Of a stretch of 64,000 nt of DNA, positions 1 to 21,625 are shown piece after piece (positions within the stretch are counted from its first letter, which is position 1; each line of letters starts with the position of its first letter). The position numbers and the translations under genes are program-made. The stretch comes from Lampris incognitus (Eukaryota; Chordata; Actinopteri; Lampriformes; Lampridae). The stretch is from positions 23,028,177 through 23,092,176 of the forward strand of contig NC_079224.1 in NCBI RefSeq assembly GCF_029633865.1, given 5' to 3'. Below the pieces are notes generated by a model. It saw only the letters and a program-made list of their open reading frames with translations, was not told where the DNA came from and did no database searches.

Positions 1-1364
1 CCTGTCGATGCTGCAGTCATCAGAGAGGAAGCTGCCCAGGTGTTTGAAGGATTCCACTGTTGCAAGTGGTTTGTCGGAGATGGTAAAGGTTGGTGAATGA
101 GATGGAGGAGTAGATGCCCACTGGCATACTACTTCAGTCTTTGCCACATTTATAGAGAGCCCCAGCCTACCATACGCCTACAGGCGTAATTTATGGGGGG
201 GGGTCAGGGGGGGACATGTCCCCCTCAATATTTAGAAGAGGTGAATTTGTCCCCCCCCAAAAAATATATCATGAATGATAATGTTAACTCCCTCGCCAAA
301 AAAGGTAAAATAACAACACAGACAGTCGAACTACTTAAAATGTCATTCATACTTGTTTTCCAACGATTTCATACACCCCTATGCTTGGACCATATCATTT
401 TAACCTTGCCACTGGGATTGCCGACCTTGTTGCTATCTTGCAGTTGCTCCTGACAACCAGGAGACCGGAGCATGAATGATCGTGTAAGCAAGTGTAAGTA
501 ACGTAGCTAGCCAGCTTGCTTGTCTAGCCCAGTACACCACCCTTTCTTACCTTTGGGGTTTCTGAGTTAGATTTTCTTACGTATCTCCGGATGAATTATA
601 GCCTTATCTAGTTTATAACTTGTGTTTGGGGTTATCAGTTCAGTCCCCCTCACGAACTAGCTAGCTAGCTAGCTAGCGCTTGCTAACAGTAGCCCCTAGA
701 CGTTTATGTTAGCTTAAATGAACTTGAACTGATAATTTTGGGCACATGAGATAACATAATAGGTAGATCTACAAACCAATTTGTGCCAAGGGTATTGTAT
801 TAGTTCAAATGCATCTACTACTTTCATTCACAGAGTCAACATGAGCAAAAGGAATGTAACAGAAGATATCCGGTGCTTTTTTGGTGCAAAAAAGAGAGTA
901 AGATGAGAGAATTACCTAGAAAGTTGTTTTTCTTTTACATAAATAAGACATTTCCACAATAAATTGATGTAGAAAAAGAGCAAATTGGTGCATACAAATT
1001 CACCAGAATGCAGGAAATTAAATGTGTGATGCTCAAAATTTACAGGTGGAGGACCCTCTGATCCCCCGCTAAATGTGTCCCCCCCAATGTTCAAGTGAAA
1101 CTTATGCCACTGCATACGCCCTTGCAGCAGCTGCAAGGGTAGCTTGTAGTGCCTCGGATGTGTGGGCCACAACTGCACAATCATCTGCGTACTGTAACTC
1201 GATGATGTGCTCAGATGTCATTTTTGTGACCACTTGGAGCCTACGGATGTTAAATAGGTTTCCATCTAGTCTGAAGTCCACAGTAACCCCACTGTCCTTC
1301 CTGATTCCTTCGTGAAGCAGCAATGTCACACACAGGAGGAATATGTTAAAGAGAACTGGAGCAA

Positions 1365-1370
<6 letters not shown>
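1..1370 (-). mobile_element. Non-LTR retrotransposon reverse transcriptase fragment, split by an insertion
   Basis: On the minus strand, 1370-1113 encodes an RT stretch with the palm motif YADD followed by CAVVAHTSEALQA. The same frame resumes at 178-1 with a segment ending in TYLG-like text (FKHLGSFLSDDCSIDR), typical of the region after the RT palm in fish LINEs. Removing the interval 179-1112 and one copy of the repeated 8-mer catacgcc restores one continuous frame across the junction (AYG then RLGLSINVAKTEVV). The fragment enters from the left edge of the window and lacks the endonuclease. It is a dead copy; the clade cannot be settled from this short stretch. Confidence 0.75.
179..1112. 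mobile_element. hAT-like non-autonomous element inserted in the RT fragment
   Basis: The insert is flanked by the 8-bp duplication catacgcc (171-178 and 1113-1120), the size typical of hAT elements. Its ends are imperfect inverted repeats: caggcgtaatttatgggg at the left against cagtggcataagtt on the reverse strand at the right, followed on both sides by runs of G/C. No transposase frame is visible inside. The interior is AT-rich and carries a tandem ctag run near 659-677. Confidence 0.65.

Positions 1371-1397
<27 letters not shown>
1361..1397. repeat. (CA)n microsatellite
   Basis: Uninterrupted CA repeat directly adjoining the truncated end of the RT fragment. Confidence 0.95.
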
Positions 1398-1401
<4 letters not shown>

Positions 1402-1419
1402 GAATCCATTTAACTTACA

Positions 1420-1745
1420 TTCCTTGTGAACAGCATTTGGGCAGCATGGTTGTCCAACCTTGGGGGTCATCCGAGGTCGTCCTCTGTGTGGAGTTTGCAT
1501 GTTCTCCCCGTGTCTGCGGTGAGTTTTCTCCGGGTGCTCCGGTTTCCCCCACCATCAAAAAGACATGCATGTTAGGGTTAGTACTCTTGTCTGTGTCCCT
1601 GACCGAGGCATGGCAAGACGAACTGGAGTCGGTCCCCGAGTGCAGCACGGCGGCTGCCCACTGCTCCCAGCTACACAGCTAGGATGGGTTAAATGCAGAG
1701 GAAGAATTTCCCCACAGGGATCAATAAAATATCTCAAAATAACAA
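1420..1745 (+). repeat. Common fish interspersed repeat (SINE/LINE-tail type)
   Basis: This contains the phrase giving a microbial-looking frame (gtgtggagtttgcatgttct, then ccccaccatcaaaaagacatg) that I recognise as a dispersed fish repeat. It ends with ggatcaataaaatatctc, a polyadenylation-like tail followed by an (aac/aaat)-rich stretch. It has no protein-coding value; the several overlapping open frames here are accidental. Confidence 0.55.
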
Positions 1746-2211
1746 CAAAACAAATAAATACAGTATACAGAGCACTACTTCAATAATAAAGGGTGCAGCA
1801 CAACTTGTTGTAAATAACACAAACTTCCTTGAACAGTGGGTGAATTAGACGTGGCCTTGCCCTCCGTTTTACTGACGAATGGGCTTGGTTTATGAGTTGA
1901 GGCAGGTTTCCTGTACCTGGGCCTGTTTTATTTAACAATATTGTCACTGAGTTAATATCGCCATATGTTGTTTGTTTTTTTTTGTCAGCCGACGTAGTAA
2001 ACAGGCTATGAATAATGCAGGGCTGCTTTGATGTAGCGGTCATGAATAATGGATGCTTTGAATAAGACTGTATATGTACAGACGTGCACGGTATTTCTCA
2101 GTGACATCATGGTGCTGGCACCGCTGAGGAGGTCCTGAGTCAGGCACCGCTGGCAGGCAGCATGGTGAAATGTCGTAGCACACATCCACTTGGGTAGGTT
2201 CCCTCTTCTGT

Positions 2212-2318
<107 letters not shown>

Positions 2319-3400
2319 TGCGTTAGTAAGAAAAGCCAGATATGTTTGCTTTTAAGAGAAAAGGAATATAACATAAATAACACGTATGTTTGATAAGAAA
2401 TGAAACCCTTAGCAGCCAACAGGGTCGTTTGGAGTTGTCAGATTGCTGTTGTGATTTTACTGCAAGAGCAACGTCGGTGCCATCGTAGCGACAACGTAAT
2501 AGAAATGTTGAGTATGCGTTACATATGTGCTATAATACATACGCACACATATATACATGTGGGCCTATACACCCATATAAACATGCATTTGTGAACCAGA
2601 TGGTCATTTCGATTGTTTCACAATTAGACTAATTAAAATTGTGAATTCTTGTAATTCTGTATATGTTAATTAGTACCATCACGGGGGGGGGGATTCATTC
2701 AGTAGAGCTTTGCACAGCAAAACATCGCCGATGGGTTTGTTGGGCTGAGCTGCCAGCATCCGATGGGAGATCATTAGCGTCCTACCTGGCTCACCTGTGA
2801 CGGTTTCTATGGAAACTCCAGCGAGACGAGGGTGGAAAGTGTTATGCTCGCACCTTTGAACCCGGGTAAACAAAGGGGAAATCTCCTCCGAACACCAGCT
2901 AACTGATTCACTGAGGCACGGCGCAGCATCTGAGCCCCCTGCAAACCACAGGGTTATCTGTGCACTTCGCTGACAGAGGGCAGATTGGCCCACAAGTAGA
3001 GAAGGGCTTGGCAGTTGGTTACACCGGTCCCGGATGCTGCTCGGTGTGCGGTTTGCCGACTTTTTAGGAGTGGATATGTTCTTGAACACAACTTCTGCCC
3101 GAAGGTCGTTTAGCATCCCCATCAGCATCAACCTGCAGGGCGCGCGCAGGCGGCCGACACAGTAAGAGAGAGGACGGACGCGTCCGCTGGGCTTTGCCAA
3201 AATGCTCTTCAGTCACTGTTGGGGTTTTGTTGTGTGACAGCTGTGTGTGTGTATGTATATGTATGCGTGCATGTATTTGTATTCGTGAGTGTTGGTGAGT
3301 TGTTTCTTTCTCTTTGTTTTTGCATTTGTTATGTTTGCGCCAACATCTGTGGTTGTGTATGTCTGTGCATGCATTCATATGCATATGTTGGTGTGCGTGG
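2319..3400. other. Unassigned intergenic stretch
   Basis: The segment has a run of G at about 2684-2692 and a moderately GC-rich part at 2700-3190, then TG/AT-rich sequence. The GC-rich part lies upstream of the KCNMB3 exons and could hold its promoter or first exon, but I see no start codon with a matching splice donor that I would defend. Confidence 0.3.
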
Positions 3401-3590
<190 letters not shown>

Positions 3591-4240
3591 GATGTCAGTG
3601 TGAAGACAATGCTGTCGAGACAGAGCTGCACTTTTTAGCTGAATGCAAGACATTCCGGGAAATCCGCGATTACTACTTTCAGAAATTTGAGGAGCGACAC
3701 CCCAAATTCACGGCCCGGCCGAACCCCAGAAACCCGCCCTGCATGCTAGGTGAACACAGAGACCGACAGCTGTACTGTGGCTGCACAGCATGTTCTAGCC
3801 TGCCACCGTCTGAGGGACACTGTGTGATACCCCGTACTCCTTCCTTCCGAACGGGGAGGACCGGGACAACACTCGGACACACACACACACACACACACTC
3901 ACAGGGCCACACAGATGATGGCAAAAAGATTTTTATTGCATCTGTTGATGTATATGTGTTCTGTACTGTATTCTGTTTTTTCCTTTATGTGAACACATTC
4001 TCACACGCACGCACGCGCGCACACACACACACACATGCAGAGACTAACAAATTCACACACATCCACTCACACAGGATCTTGTTGCCATGACGTAGCTGTG
4101 TAAGTTGTTTTATTGCATGTGTTGATGTATATATGTTCTGTATTCGTGCATTCTTGTTGTCCTTTATGTGAAAATGCTTTGCAATACAAATGTATATTGT
4201 CATGCTAATAAAAAGCAAATTTGAATTTGAAGGAGGGAGA
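3591..4240 (+). mobile_element. LINE 3' end: C-terminal ORF2 remnant plus 3' UTR
   Basis: The frame from about 3596 reads CQCEDNAVETELHFLAECKTFREIRDYYF. This is the zinc-knuckle-like C-terminal region (C-x2-C ... HFL ... C) found after the reverse transcriptase in fish LINEs, and it runs on to LLGEH-type text. The following sequence is AT-rich and contains two similar copies of ttttattgcatctgttgatg (3931 and 4110). It ends at about 4207-4232 with aataaaaagcaaatttgaat, a typical LINE tail. CA microsatellites interrupt it at 3876-3900 and 4015-4036. It is 5' truncated and not functional. Confidence 0.65.
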
Positions 4241-4420
4241 GAGAGAGAGAGAGAGAGGGAGGGGGAGAGAGGGCATATGTGCATCTGTGCTTGTATACGC
4301 GCTTGTCTTTTCACGCGCATGCGCATTCACAACACGTGTTCGTGATTGTGTGTGTGTGTGCTTGTGTGCGTGCGTGCGCGCGCGCGCGCGCGTGCGTGTG
4401 TGTGTGTGTGTGTCGCACAG
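4236..4420. repeat. GA and GT/GC low-complexity tract
   Basis: GA repeat at 4233-4270, then a GT/GC alternating tract at 4348-4415 that includes (CG)n. Such alternating purine-pyrimidine DNA lies immediately upstream of the first recognisable KCNMB3 exon. Confidence 0.85.
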
Positions 4421-4505
4421 AGAGCTCCTCCACCCAGTGGCGTTTCGGGGGCAGGATTCGAAGAGAGGTGTGGTTTGGTGTGGGCAAGAGCGGGCAAAAA
4501 CTCAG

Positions 4506-6224
4506 ATGCCCGTGTCAAGTGTTGGGGAAGATAGAGCCACCCTGCTGGGCTTTACCATGATGGCCTTCTCCGTCCTCATGTTCTTTGTGGTTGGCCTCAC
4601 CACGGTCAAGCCCCACCTCAACAGGTGAGCGGACTGTTCATGACACAGCGGACGGACATGATGAGCCGTACTGCAGAGAGTGTGAAATCTGATGTGCTTT
4701 CAGGTTGCACCCTGTGCGGAAGAGACCCTTGTTTCTCCTATTCTCTTGTCAACACAAATTAGAAAGTCAAGGCATCCGGGTAGCGTAGTGGTCCACTCCG
4801 TCGCCTACCAACACGGGGATCGCCGGTTCGAATCCCCGTGTTACCTCCGGCTTGGTTGGGCGTCCCTACCGACACAATTGGCCGTGTCTGCGGGTGGGAA
4901 GCCGGATGTGGGTATGTGTCCTGGTCGATGCACTAGCGCCTCCTCTGGTCGGTCGGTCGGGCGCCTGTTCGGGGGGGATAGCGTGATCCTTCCACGTGCC
5001 ATTATATATATATACACACACACACACTTTAGTTTGTGTGTGTGTATAATGGTTCAGGTGGGGGGGGGACTCCTCACTGTCAGGTGAAAAGAAGCGGCTG
5101 GCGACTCCACATGTATAGGAGGAGGCATGTGGTAGTCTGCAGCCCTCCCCGGATCGGCAGAGGGGGTGGAGCAGAGGAGTGGGGTGATTGACTAAGTACA
5201 ATTGGGGAGAAAAATTAGAAAATCAAACGGATGTATTATGCCCTTTGTATGTGTTCTATGCATTTCATGTGAGCATCACGTCATTTCCTATTCCTTGTAT
5301 GTGCAAACTAAACCTGCATATAAAAGATTGTTACTCCTGAATAGTAACTGGGAAGAGGAGGCCAGCTGCTTGCTGGTGTGGGCTGATATTTTGGAGGAGT
5401 GGGCAGACTGCAGAGGGGTGAGCACCGTCCCATGCCTCAGGGTGATGGTTAACGTCACCAGTTCTCAGCAGATGGCATTTCTCCATTACGACGAGGAGTC
5501 GGTTCAACTGGCTCTTGAGGTAGGGCTGCTGGCTACCAACTCCCGACATAAGGAGTCACATTGTGCCCTTGTGCAAAGAGACACTGATATTTTGACAGAT
5601 GTTGGCAACTCTTTTGCTGGTAAAAGAAATTATTGTGGGACATTGTGCAGCATCAATGAAGAGCAAATGGAGTGTAGGGGGAAGCTCTACAGTGGTTACG
5701 CACAAGATTGCTGTTGAAGGTTGCAACTAGGAACCTCATATCCGATCATCCTTGTTGTTGTAATCAATATTACCAGCAATGCTAAAAAACACACATCCTT
5801 TGACATAATCAAACTTTTAACATATGTTTCCTTTTTATAGTGTTTCTACATACCCAATTGTCAGATGGACAAGACAGAACTTCAAATTGAGGTTCTTGAA
5901 GTGAAAAACAAATTAGAAAGTCGGCTGGGGGACACCTTTTCCTGCCTGGCTGACCCAACAAGGCATCCGGAGGCGGCCATCTTAAACAGGAAGTACACTT
6001 TGCAGCGGGCCTTACTTGCCTTGCTGTGGCCCAGTCTGATGTTGGGTGGTGGGGTTCTGCTGGTGGGGCTGGTGAAGCTGACACAGTGCCTGGCCCACCT
6101 GTGCTCTGAGGTGTGTGGTGAGACAGCGGGGGTCAGGGGAACCTCCAGATACACCAAGGGTAAGCTCTACGGGCTCCTCGGGAGGTCCAGCGCTCACTCC
6201 CCCACACAGGACTGCATCAAATGA
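4506..6224 (+). CDS. kcnmb3: BK channel auxiliary subunit beta-3 (KCNMB3-like)
   Basis: Membrane accessory subunit of the large-conductance calcium- and voltage-activated K+ channel; the family modulates gating and has two transmembrane helices and a disulfide-rich extracellular loop. Exons read 4506-4624, 5345-5519 and 5841-6224, all GT-AG, total 678 nt or 225 aa. Exon 1 gives SSVGEDRATLLGF and TM1 (FSVLMFFVVGLTTV). Exon 2 gives the loop with an N-glycosylation site (NVTS) and PCLRVMVN. Exon 3 opens with CFYIPNC, then FSC and TM2 (ALLALLWPSLMLGGGVLLVGLVKLTQ). The first exon starts at an ATG just after a cag acceptor-like site, so a further upstream coding exon is possible, as in human KCNMB3. 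Compared with the recalled human protein, the loop lacks the TCGVHC segment. The gene is convergent with pik3ca, as in mammals. KCNMB3 is favoured over KCNMB2/4 by the RA-LLGF-MM-FSVLMFF match and by synteny. Confidence 0.85.
4771..5211 (+). mobile_element. tRNA-derived SINE in KCNMB3 intron 1
   Basis: The head carries a pol III B-box (ggttcgaatccccg at about 4823-4836) in a tRNA-like context. The body holds acaattggccgtgtctgcgg and gcggctggcgactccacatg, and the tail reads aattggggagaaaa. It is bounded by a 15-bp target duplication, aaattagaaagtcaa (4756-4770) against aaattagaaaatcaa (5212-5226). A short ATATAC/CA microsatellite sits inside at 5004-5045. The same family recurs at 55669-56110 and, on the other strand, in pieces at 30516-39633. 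Confidence 0.85.
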
Positions 6225-6359
6225 CCAGTATTTACAGGTCATTTTACAGTTCACAGGCCAAAACCGACTGTGCAACGTCTTCGTATGATTCATATTCTCA
6301 TGTAAACCAGCTGCCAAATCGTTAAGTCTCAGATCTGGTTTTCTGGTGAATAGAGATAA

Positions 6360-6714
6360 GGGCTGGGTGATATTGATAAAATCAAATGTTATTTATGACT
6401 GAATACCTTGATATTGACAATATGACAATACTTGGGGGATGGTTACTGGTGCTTTCCTAAGATATTTATAAAAGAAAACTTGGGGAAATGGTCATTAGTA
6501 ATGTGGATATGATGACCATGCAGGTAGAGGCTTTCGTTGTGCGTCACTCAGCTAAAACAGCGCAAAAAATTGTACCACTTTACTGTAATGCTGTCTTTAA
6601 GACCAGGGAATGACAATATTTACGTTATATCCCAATGTTACGATTACCAAAATCACAGACGATATCTCGTCTCATATCACAAGATCAATATTATATCGAT
6701 ATATTGCCCAGCTC
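6360..6714. mobile_element. Harbinger-like MITE
   Basis: Flanked by TAA on both sides (6357-6359, 6715-6717), a TWA target duplication typical of PIF/Harbinger. Terminal inverted repeats: gggctgggtgatat at the left against gagctgggcaatat on the reverse strand at the right. The 355-bp interior is AT-rich with no coding capacity. It lies just downstream of the KCNMB3 stop. A related copy lies at 46916-47211. Confidence 0.75.
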
Positions 6715-6717
6715 TAA

Positions 6718-9700
6718 TAGCGATATCTCATTACGTTGGCCAAATGGGATAGCTCTTTGTAGTTCTTTTAAATAAAGCTGGAATGTTATTAGCCTTCTAC
6801 CAGATGACAGGGTTTTTTTTCTGTCCCCTTTCTCATAATGTCTGACCTCCTTTGCATATTATTAAAGATGTATACAGTGTAAAGCAAGCAACTCGACAAA
6901 ATAAAAATATTTATATTTTCAGGATTCATATTTGAAGTTCAGATACAGATAAATGTTTTTAACAGTACAACAAATGAATGAATGAATGAATGAATACAGT
7001 TTCTCATCAGACATGGTCATATGGGGATAACAAGAGTATTTGAAGAGTTTCTATGATATACAGATGAATCTATTCTATGATTACAGATGAATAGATAACT
7101 TACATGAATCTGGTTCTTTAAAACATGCAGGATAGCGTCTCTCTCTCTCCCTCTCTCTCTCTCTCTCCCTCCCTCTCTCTCCATTGTGCTTTAAGACTTT
7201 ATCCATTAAGAACAAGAGACCTTCACTCTGCTCCTCTCAGTCCGTCGCACTCCAACCACACCGTCAGTTTCTTGTCCTTCAGTCAACAGATCACCTCAGC
7301 TTGTCATTCATACCATTTCAACCACTAGAAGCCATCTAACTGGGGTTTGGAACAGGATTTTGTACATAATGCATAATTCTATTCTTTTTTTCTTTTCTTT
7401 TTGGTTAGCAGTTACATATATATTTATGAGTGTCCTACATTTAGAATACAAAAATATATTACCTCTGTCAGGTTATTCAAGGAAAGCATTTGTAAAAGTA
7501 GTAGCAGTATCAGTACGTAACCTTCATTGTGACACTGTTGTACCTGACAAGTAACAGGGTCAATTTCAAACAGGTAAATTCAAGTAAACGACATCAAGTC
7601 AAACAAAAAGGATATTTAAATTACTCATGCATAATGCAGTGTGAGAAATAAATGTTACTATAGCAAGTATAAAGTGTGTGTGTGTGGGGGGGGGGGGCTC
7701 AAGATTGTTGAGTTAGTTCTTTCACACACTATACCAACAGGGTCTAGTTCTCCTTTTTCGAATGGGTCCAGCCCACTGGTCTGTATCCCATACAGAAACA
7801 CATGCACTCTAGGATCGGTTTCCTGAGCAGGTTTTTAAGCCCACATCCAAGTTGAAAGAAAAACAATCTTATGAAAATAGTCTCCATTCAAAAGAAATTT
7901 GGACTTTCAAGAGAGATTTGAGTGTGCAGGAAACCACCCTAGGTCATGTTGTTTGGTAAAGCTGGGACGACTTCTGACCGCCTCTGTGTCCATGCAGTGA
8001 GCAAACTGTCTGGGCCGTTCTTCTGCACATGAGGGCAAAAATCTTAAAGATAGGAGGCCGGGGGCACTTGAGGGTAAAACTAGAAATTCACTTCAGTTAT
8101 TTCTCTATCATGGATGAACTATCACGACTGGGGATTGTAAAGCGACTATAGAGAGGATAAAGAGCCGAGTTCTTGAACAGTCCGCATTATATCAGCTTGG
8201 AAGCCGAAGCAAAGCTCAACAACTCAAAAGACAAAAACCTTTACCCCCAGATGGCTAGGATGTTCCACTTATCATGTTTTTAGACTAAAATTACTGCTCC
8301 CAAGAAAAGTCTGGTTATAAGAAGAGAAAGGCAGGGTCAAAAGGCGTTTCTCACAGTTCTTTTTCAGTCACCCTGTCAGGAAGAAACGGGCGATACTGTT
8401 ACAGTGCATAATTGTGCATTTTTTTTCTTCTCTGTACTACCTGTACACAGTCCACTGACACCTTTAACGACCACTTGTGCATATCGGGGAGAAACGTCGC
8501 TCTCTTTTTTTCTCCCTTGCTCTCTACTATTTACTGACATCAACTTTACATGTCTGTAGGGTATAGTACATATTAAGATCACAATTTGCATAGTGTAACA
8601 GCACAACACAACAAGAACATTGCAAATCCTTTCCCCCTGCACCTCTTACCCTTCCAAAAAGAACAAAAGAACAAACAAAACTAGGAGGATGAGTTGAAAA
8701 CATGTCATTCAGCTGGTAAGTCTCTTGCTTCAAAAGATTCTTTCCTCAATTGATTTGCTGTCCTTCAATGTTCTGATTGCAGGTGATGGACGACAGACGT
8801 TTTACATCTTAATGCTTAACACACGGTAATACTGATAAACAAACCATAACAAAAGCCCTAAAACACAAATACTGCAGAGATCAGTGCTATGAGGACACAT
8901 AGGACTGGGATAGTAGTGACTTTTTAACAATAAGATTGCTGAGTAGTGGGATTATATAGCTAGTACTTTGGCTCAGTAAGAAATTAAGTCTCAAAAAAAA
9001 AGGAATATGTGCACAGTGTGCATACAGGATATACGTCTGTACAAAAATCTAGAAGTTAGGAAATCTGTTGCAACATGAGTTCTACACTGAGGGCATGCCA
9101 TATGCTGGCTATGAACAAAGCGACGGTCATCACTTCAGAGGGAAAACTAAATGCTTCAAAAGTGTTAAATGTTAGTTTAGTGTTTTCAATAACATCCTGG
9201 TAGTAGTGACACTCTGTCAGTCAAGTATTAGAGTGCTGGTGATTGGTTCTTGAGATTGGATTGTATGGGGTAAATTGTATTTAGTTTTTTTTTTTTTTTT
9301 TTTCGAGACACTCGCCCAGCTGGACGGCAAAATCCATTCCCCTCTGCACTTCTCAGCTGCCCAAACACCAGACTGGCTGAGTGCACAGAGATTTCCTCTG
9401 CCCTTATCAGTTCAAAACAGGTAGCGGGTGTAGTGCTGTTGTTTATAATCACTCAGTTTGTAGTGAGAAGAGCTGGCTACGTTCCTAGAGTACCATGTCA
9501 TAATGATGCTCTTTCCTTGATGTTTATAGGTGTAGACATCTCACTGAAAAACAAAGAAATTGCCCGTATCAAGAAGGTCAGTGCTGCTAGGTTTCACTGT
9601 GCCCTTCGGGTTCCTATGAAGAAGACTGATGAAGTATAAATTCCATCCTGCCATCTTAAGTCCGGACAAATGGCAGATGATATTCAGAAACACTGGCAGG

Positions 9701-9811
9701 GATATCATGGCCTACGTGTAGGCCATGATATATATAAAGCATGCTGGCTCACAGCATGCTTTACTGCCACAACGCTTTGTTTATCTCTCCTTCTTTGTTC
9801 TGGCTGTTGTC
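6718..9811. other. Region between convergent genes; probable long pik3ca 3' UTR
   Basis: No coding exon is visible. The sequence lies immediately downstream (minus strand) of the pik3ca stop at 9812 and is largely unique and AT-rich, so part of it is probably the pik3ca 3' UTR; this is inference from position. Landmarks are a (TGAA)n stretch at 6973-6996, a CT-rich tract at 7137-7182, a G run at 7685-7697 and an A/T homopolymer at 9281-9303. Two perfect hairpins lie at 9702-9762. Confidence 0.4.
9702..9763. other. Two tandem hairpins next to the pik3ca stop
   Basis: First hairpin: atatcatggcctac, loop gt, gtaggccatgatat (9702-9731). Second: arms aaagcatgctg and cagcatgcttt around 9737-9763. 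Both would fold in the transcribed 3' UTR of pik3ca if it extends this far. Confidence 0.7.
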
Positions 9812-19557
<9,746 letters not shown>

Positions 19558-21480
19558 GGTCGTGTCAGTAGTCAGGTGTTCTCAATGTTTGGTTTTGAAG
19601 ATGAGTAATGTTGGCCTACTGGAAAAGACCCAAGAAAGAAAATTGCAAAGGCACTTAAGTTAGAGAAGGGTTGATAAGTAACCTAAGAATGCCAATTTAT
19701 ACTTTCAAGTAGAAAGAAAATACCCTCCATATGTCAGCCATTAAATGAATACATATACTGTTAGGTTATGGAGGCTACTGACACATGGCCAGTACATTAC
19801 AAGTAAACATATTTTGGCCCACCTTACTTCATACACCAGGAGGTGAGGAATAATGGTAAGTAAACGTGAAATTAACCTACTGGATAAGGTCGACTGGAAA
19901 CGGAATCGTTTTATGGCTTAGCTTAAGTTAGCCACATTAAAAACCACGGCTAATCAACTGCCCGTTCTCATAAGGTTAATTTATCACCAATATTTTGAAA
20001 TAGCGAGCTTACGATAATGCATCATATAACTGGGCTTGCAAACGTAAAACATTGACACCTGCTTCGGTTACTTAGTGTCGAGTTAACAACTTGATAATTA
20101 TTCAGCATGAGCAGTAAAAAGTTATTTAATGTTGACTTTCAACAAAAATGTCTAATGAAACTGACCAGAGGCAATAATGTAAACAAACCAACTAGCTAAC
20201 GAGCATTAGCAGCGGTTAAGTGCGGCTAACTTTGCTAACATTAACGCTAGCCTTAGCCGGGCTTTGGCAGGGATCTCCTCTAGCTGTGTTTGTTATGCTG
20301 CCTCGGGGAGGGCTGTACTGGGTGTTCTTCCTCAGCCAGCTGACCTACTTGATAACCATTTTCACTGGGCAAAAACAACACTGTGCAAAACGAGGTAGCC
20401 TCTAAGTATGTTGTTAAAGTTTTCTTTAGAAATACATTTGCGTTCAACGGGAGTAACATCGTGGATATTTTGGCATGACACGAAAAAGGCAAACATGAGA
20501 TCACCTAATTGCACTTAGCCAAGCTAACCGGCTAGCTCCCAGGCTAGTCAGCTAGCACGCTAATGCTAATTGACGTTAGCTAGCCGAGCAGTCCCATTCG
20601 AACCCGTCCTGGACGTCTCGGCCGAGCGTCAGAAGCCCTACTCCATCCAAGTCGCGATCGTAGGGGTAGTGCAGTTTTCTTGAATAAAGACACTAGCTAT
20701 CTGTAAAGTTGTCAAATCGTTGTAGAGGAATACTCCCGTAACACTTCACACTGCTGTCCATCGTGCCGTCTCGAAATAAACTGTACAACTTAATAGCCCG
20801 CTACCTCCACATAGCTAGCTCGCCTGAAAGCTGGCAGGCTGATCGTCACCGACCGCCCTCCCACTCAAGTGTATGTATGGAGAGAGCTGTGTCGTGAGAG
20901 GAGATAAGGACTTATTTACAAACCGCTTTACTTTCCTCAAAGAGGGATGCTTCCCGAAAACAACCCCACGCAGCACATGACCGTTCTAGGGATGTTGCTA
21001 TAAAATCGCAATGGTTCATTTGTGGTTATAGGAAATCATGTGCAAAGCCTGAAGCAAAAAAATCTTTCTTTTTTTTCTCCCCCAGCAATACAAACAATCT
21101 AAAAGGGTTGATTATTAAGTTAGGAGTATAAATAGAGAAAGGGTGAGAGGAGATGAAGAATATAACATTTTATTTTTGACAAAATGAGATTAACACGTTA
21201 CAGTTGGAAACAGTGGGAAATGATGGGAAAGTAACCTTTTATTACATTTTCATGTTTATGTTTGATAAAATGTGAATCAGCGTCATTGCAAGGCATGAAA
21301 ATCTTAAATTGTTGGGTCCTCGTGGGATGATAACTGTCTTTCACTCATAGTGTTGGAAAGTCAGTTGGATTTCCCCGTCTTAGAAACCCATGTTGGGTAA
21401 CTGCCTCTTCCTGATATTTGGCAAATGGAATTTGTGCAGATATCTATTTGTGTCTGCCATTGTCCTTGTGTGCATCAATT
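19558..21480 (-). promoter_or_regulatory. pik3ca 5' region (non-coding exon and promoter probably here)
   Basis: Upstream (minus strand) of the pik3ca ATG there is no further coding exon, as expected because the mammalian first exon is non-coding. The part at about 20540-20900 is richer in CpG than its surroundings (for example ccgtcctggacgtctcggcc) and is the best candidate for the promoter and exon 1. I cannot place a TSS or the donor. Sequence above 21000 is AT-rich with nothing recognised. Confidence 0.35.
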
Positions 21481-21514
21481 CAATCCAGTTTTTTTTAAAA
21501 ACCTCCTATTTTAT

Positions 21515-21580
21515 ATGCCTACACTCTTATCAAGTGTAAAGCGTCCTTGGGTTCCTTAAAAGGCACTATATAAAACTAAG

Positions 21581-21622
<42 letters not shown>

Positions 21623-21625
21623 GTT
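21515..21625 (+). repeat. Retroposon tail with (GTT)n
   Basis: The tail gtaaagcgtccttgggttcc leads to aggcactatataaaactaag and then about 12 GTT units (21583-21622). The same type of tail (gtaaagcgactttgagtgtc) appears at about 25975, so both look like ends of related fish retroposons. Confidence 0.6.

Noticed and set aside
4815-4840. A true tRNA gene
   Set aside because: The B-box-like sequence lies in a dispersed SINE with target duplications and no complete cloverleaf.
4753-5985. Similarity between KCNMB3 exon 3 (acaaattagaaagtc, aaggcatccgg) and the left flank of the SINE
   Set aside because: The shared words are short and unevenly spaced; I could not extend them, so exon capture or SINE-derived exon was not claimed.
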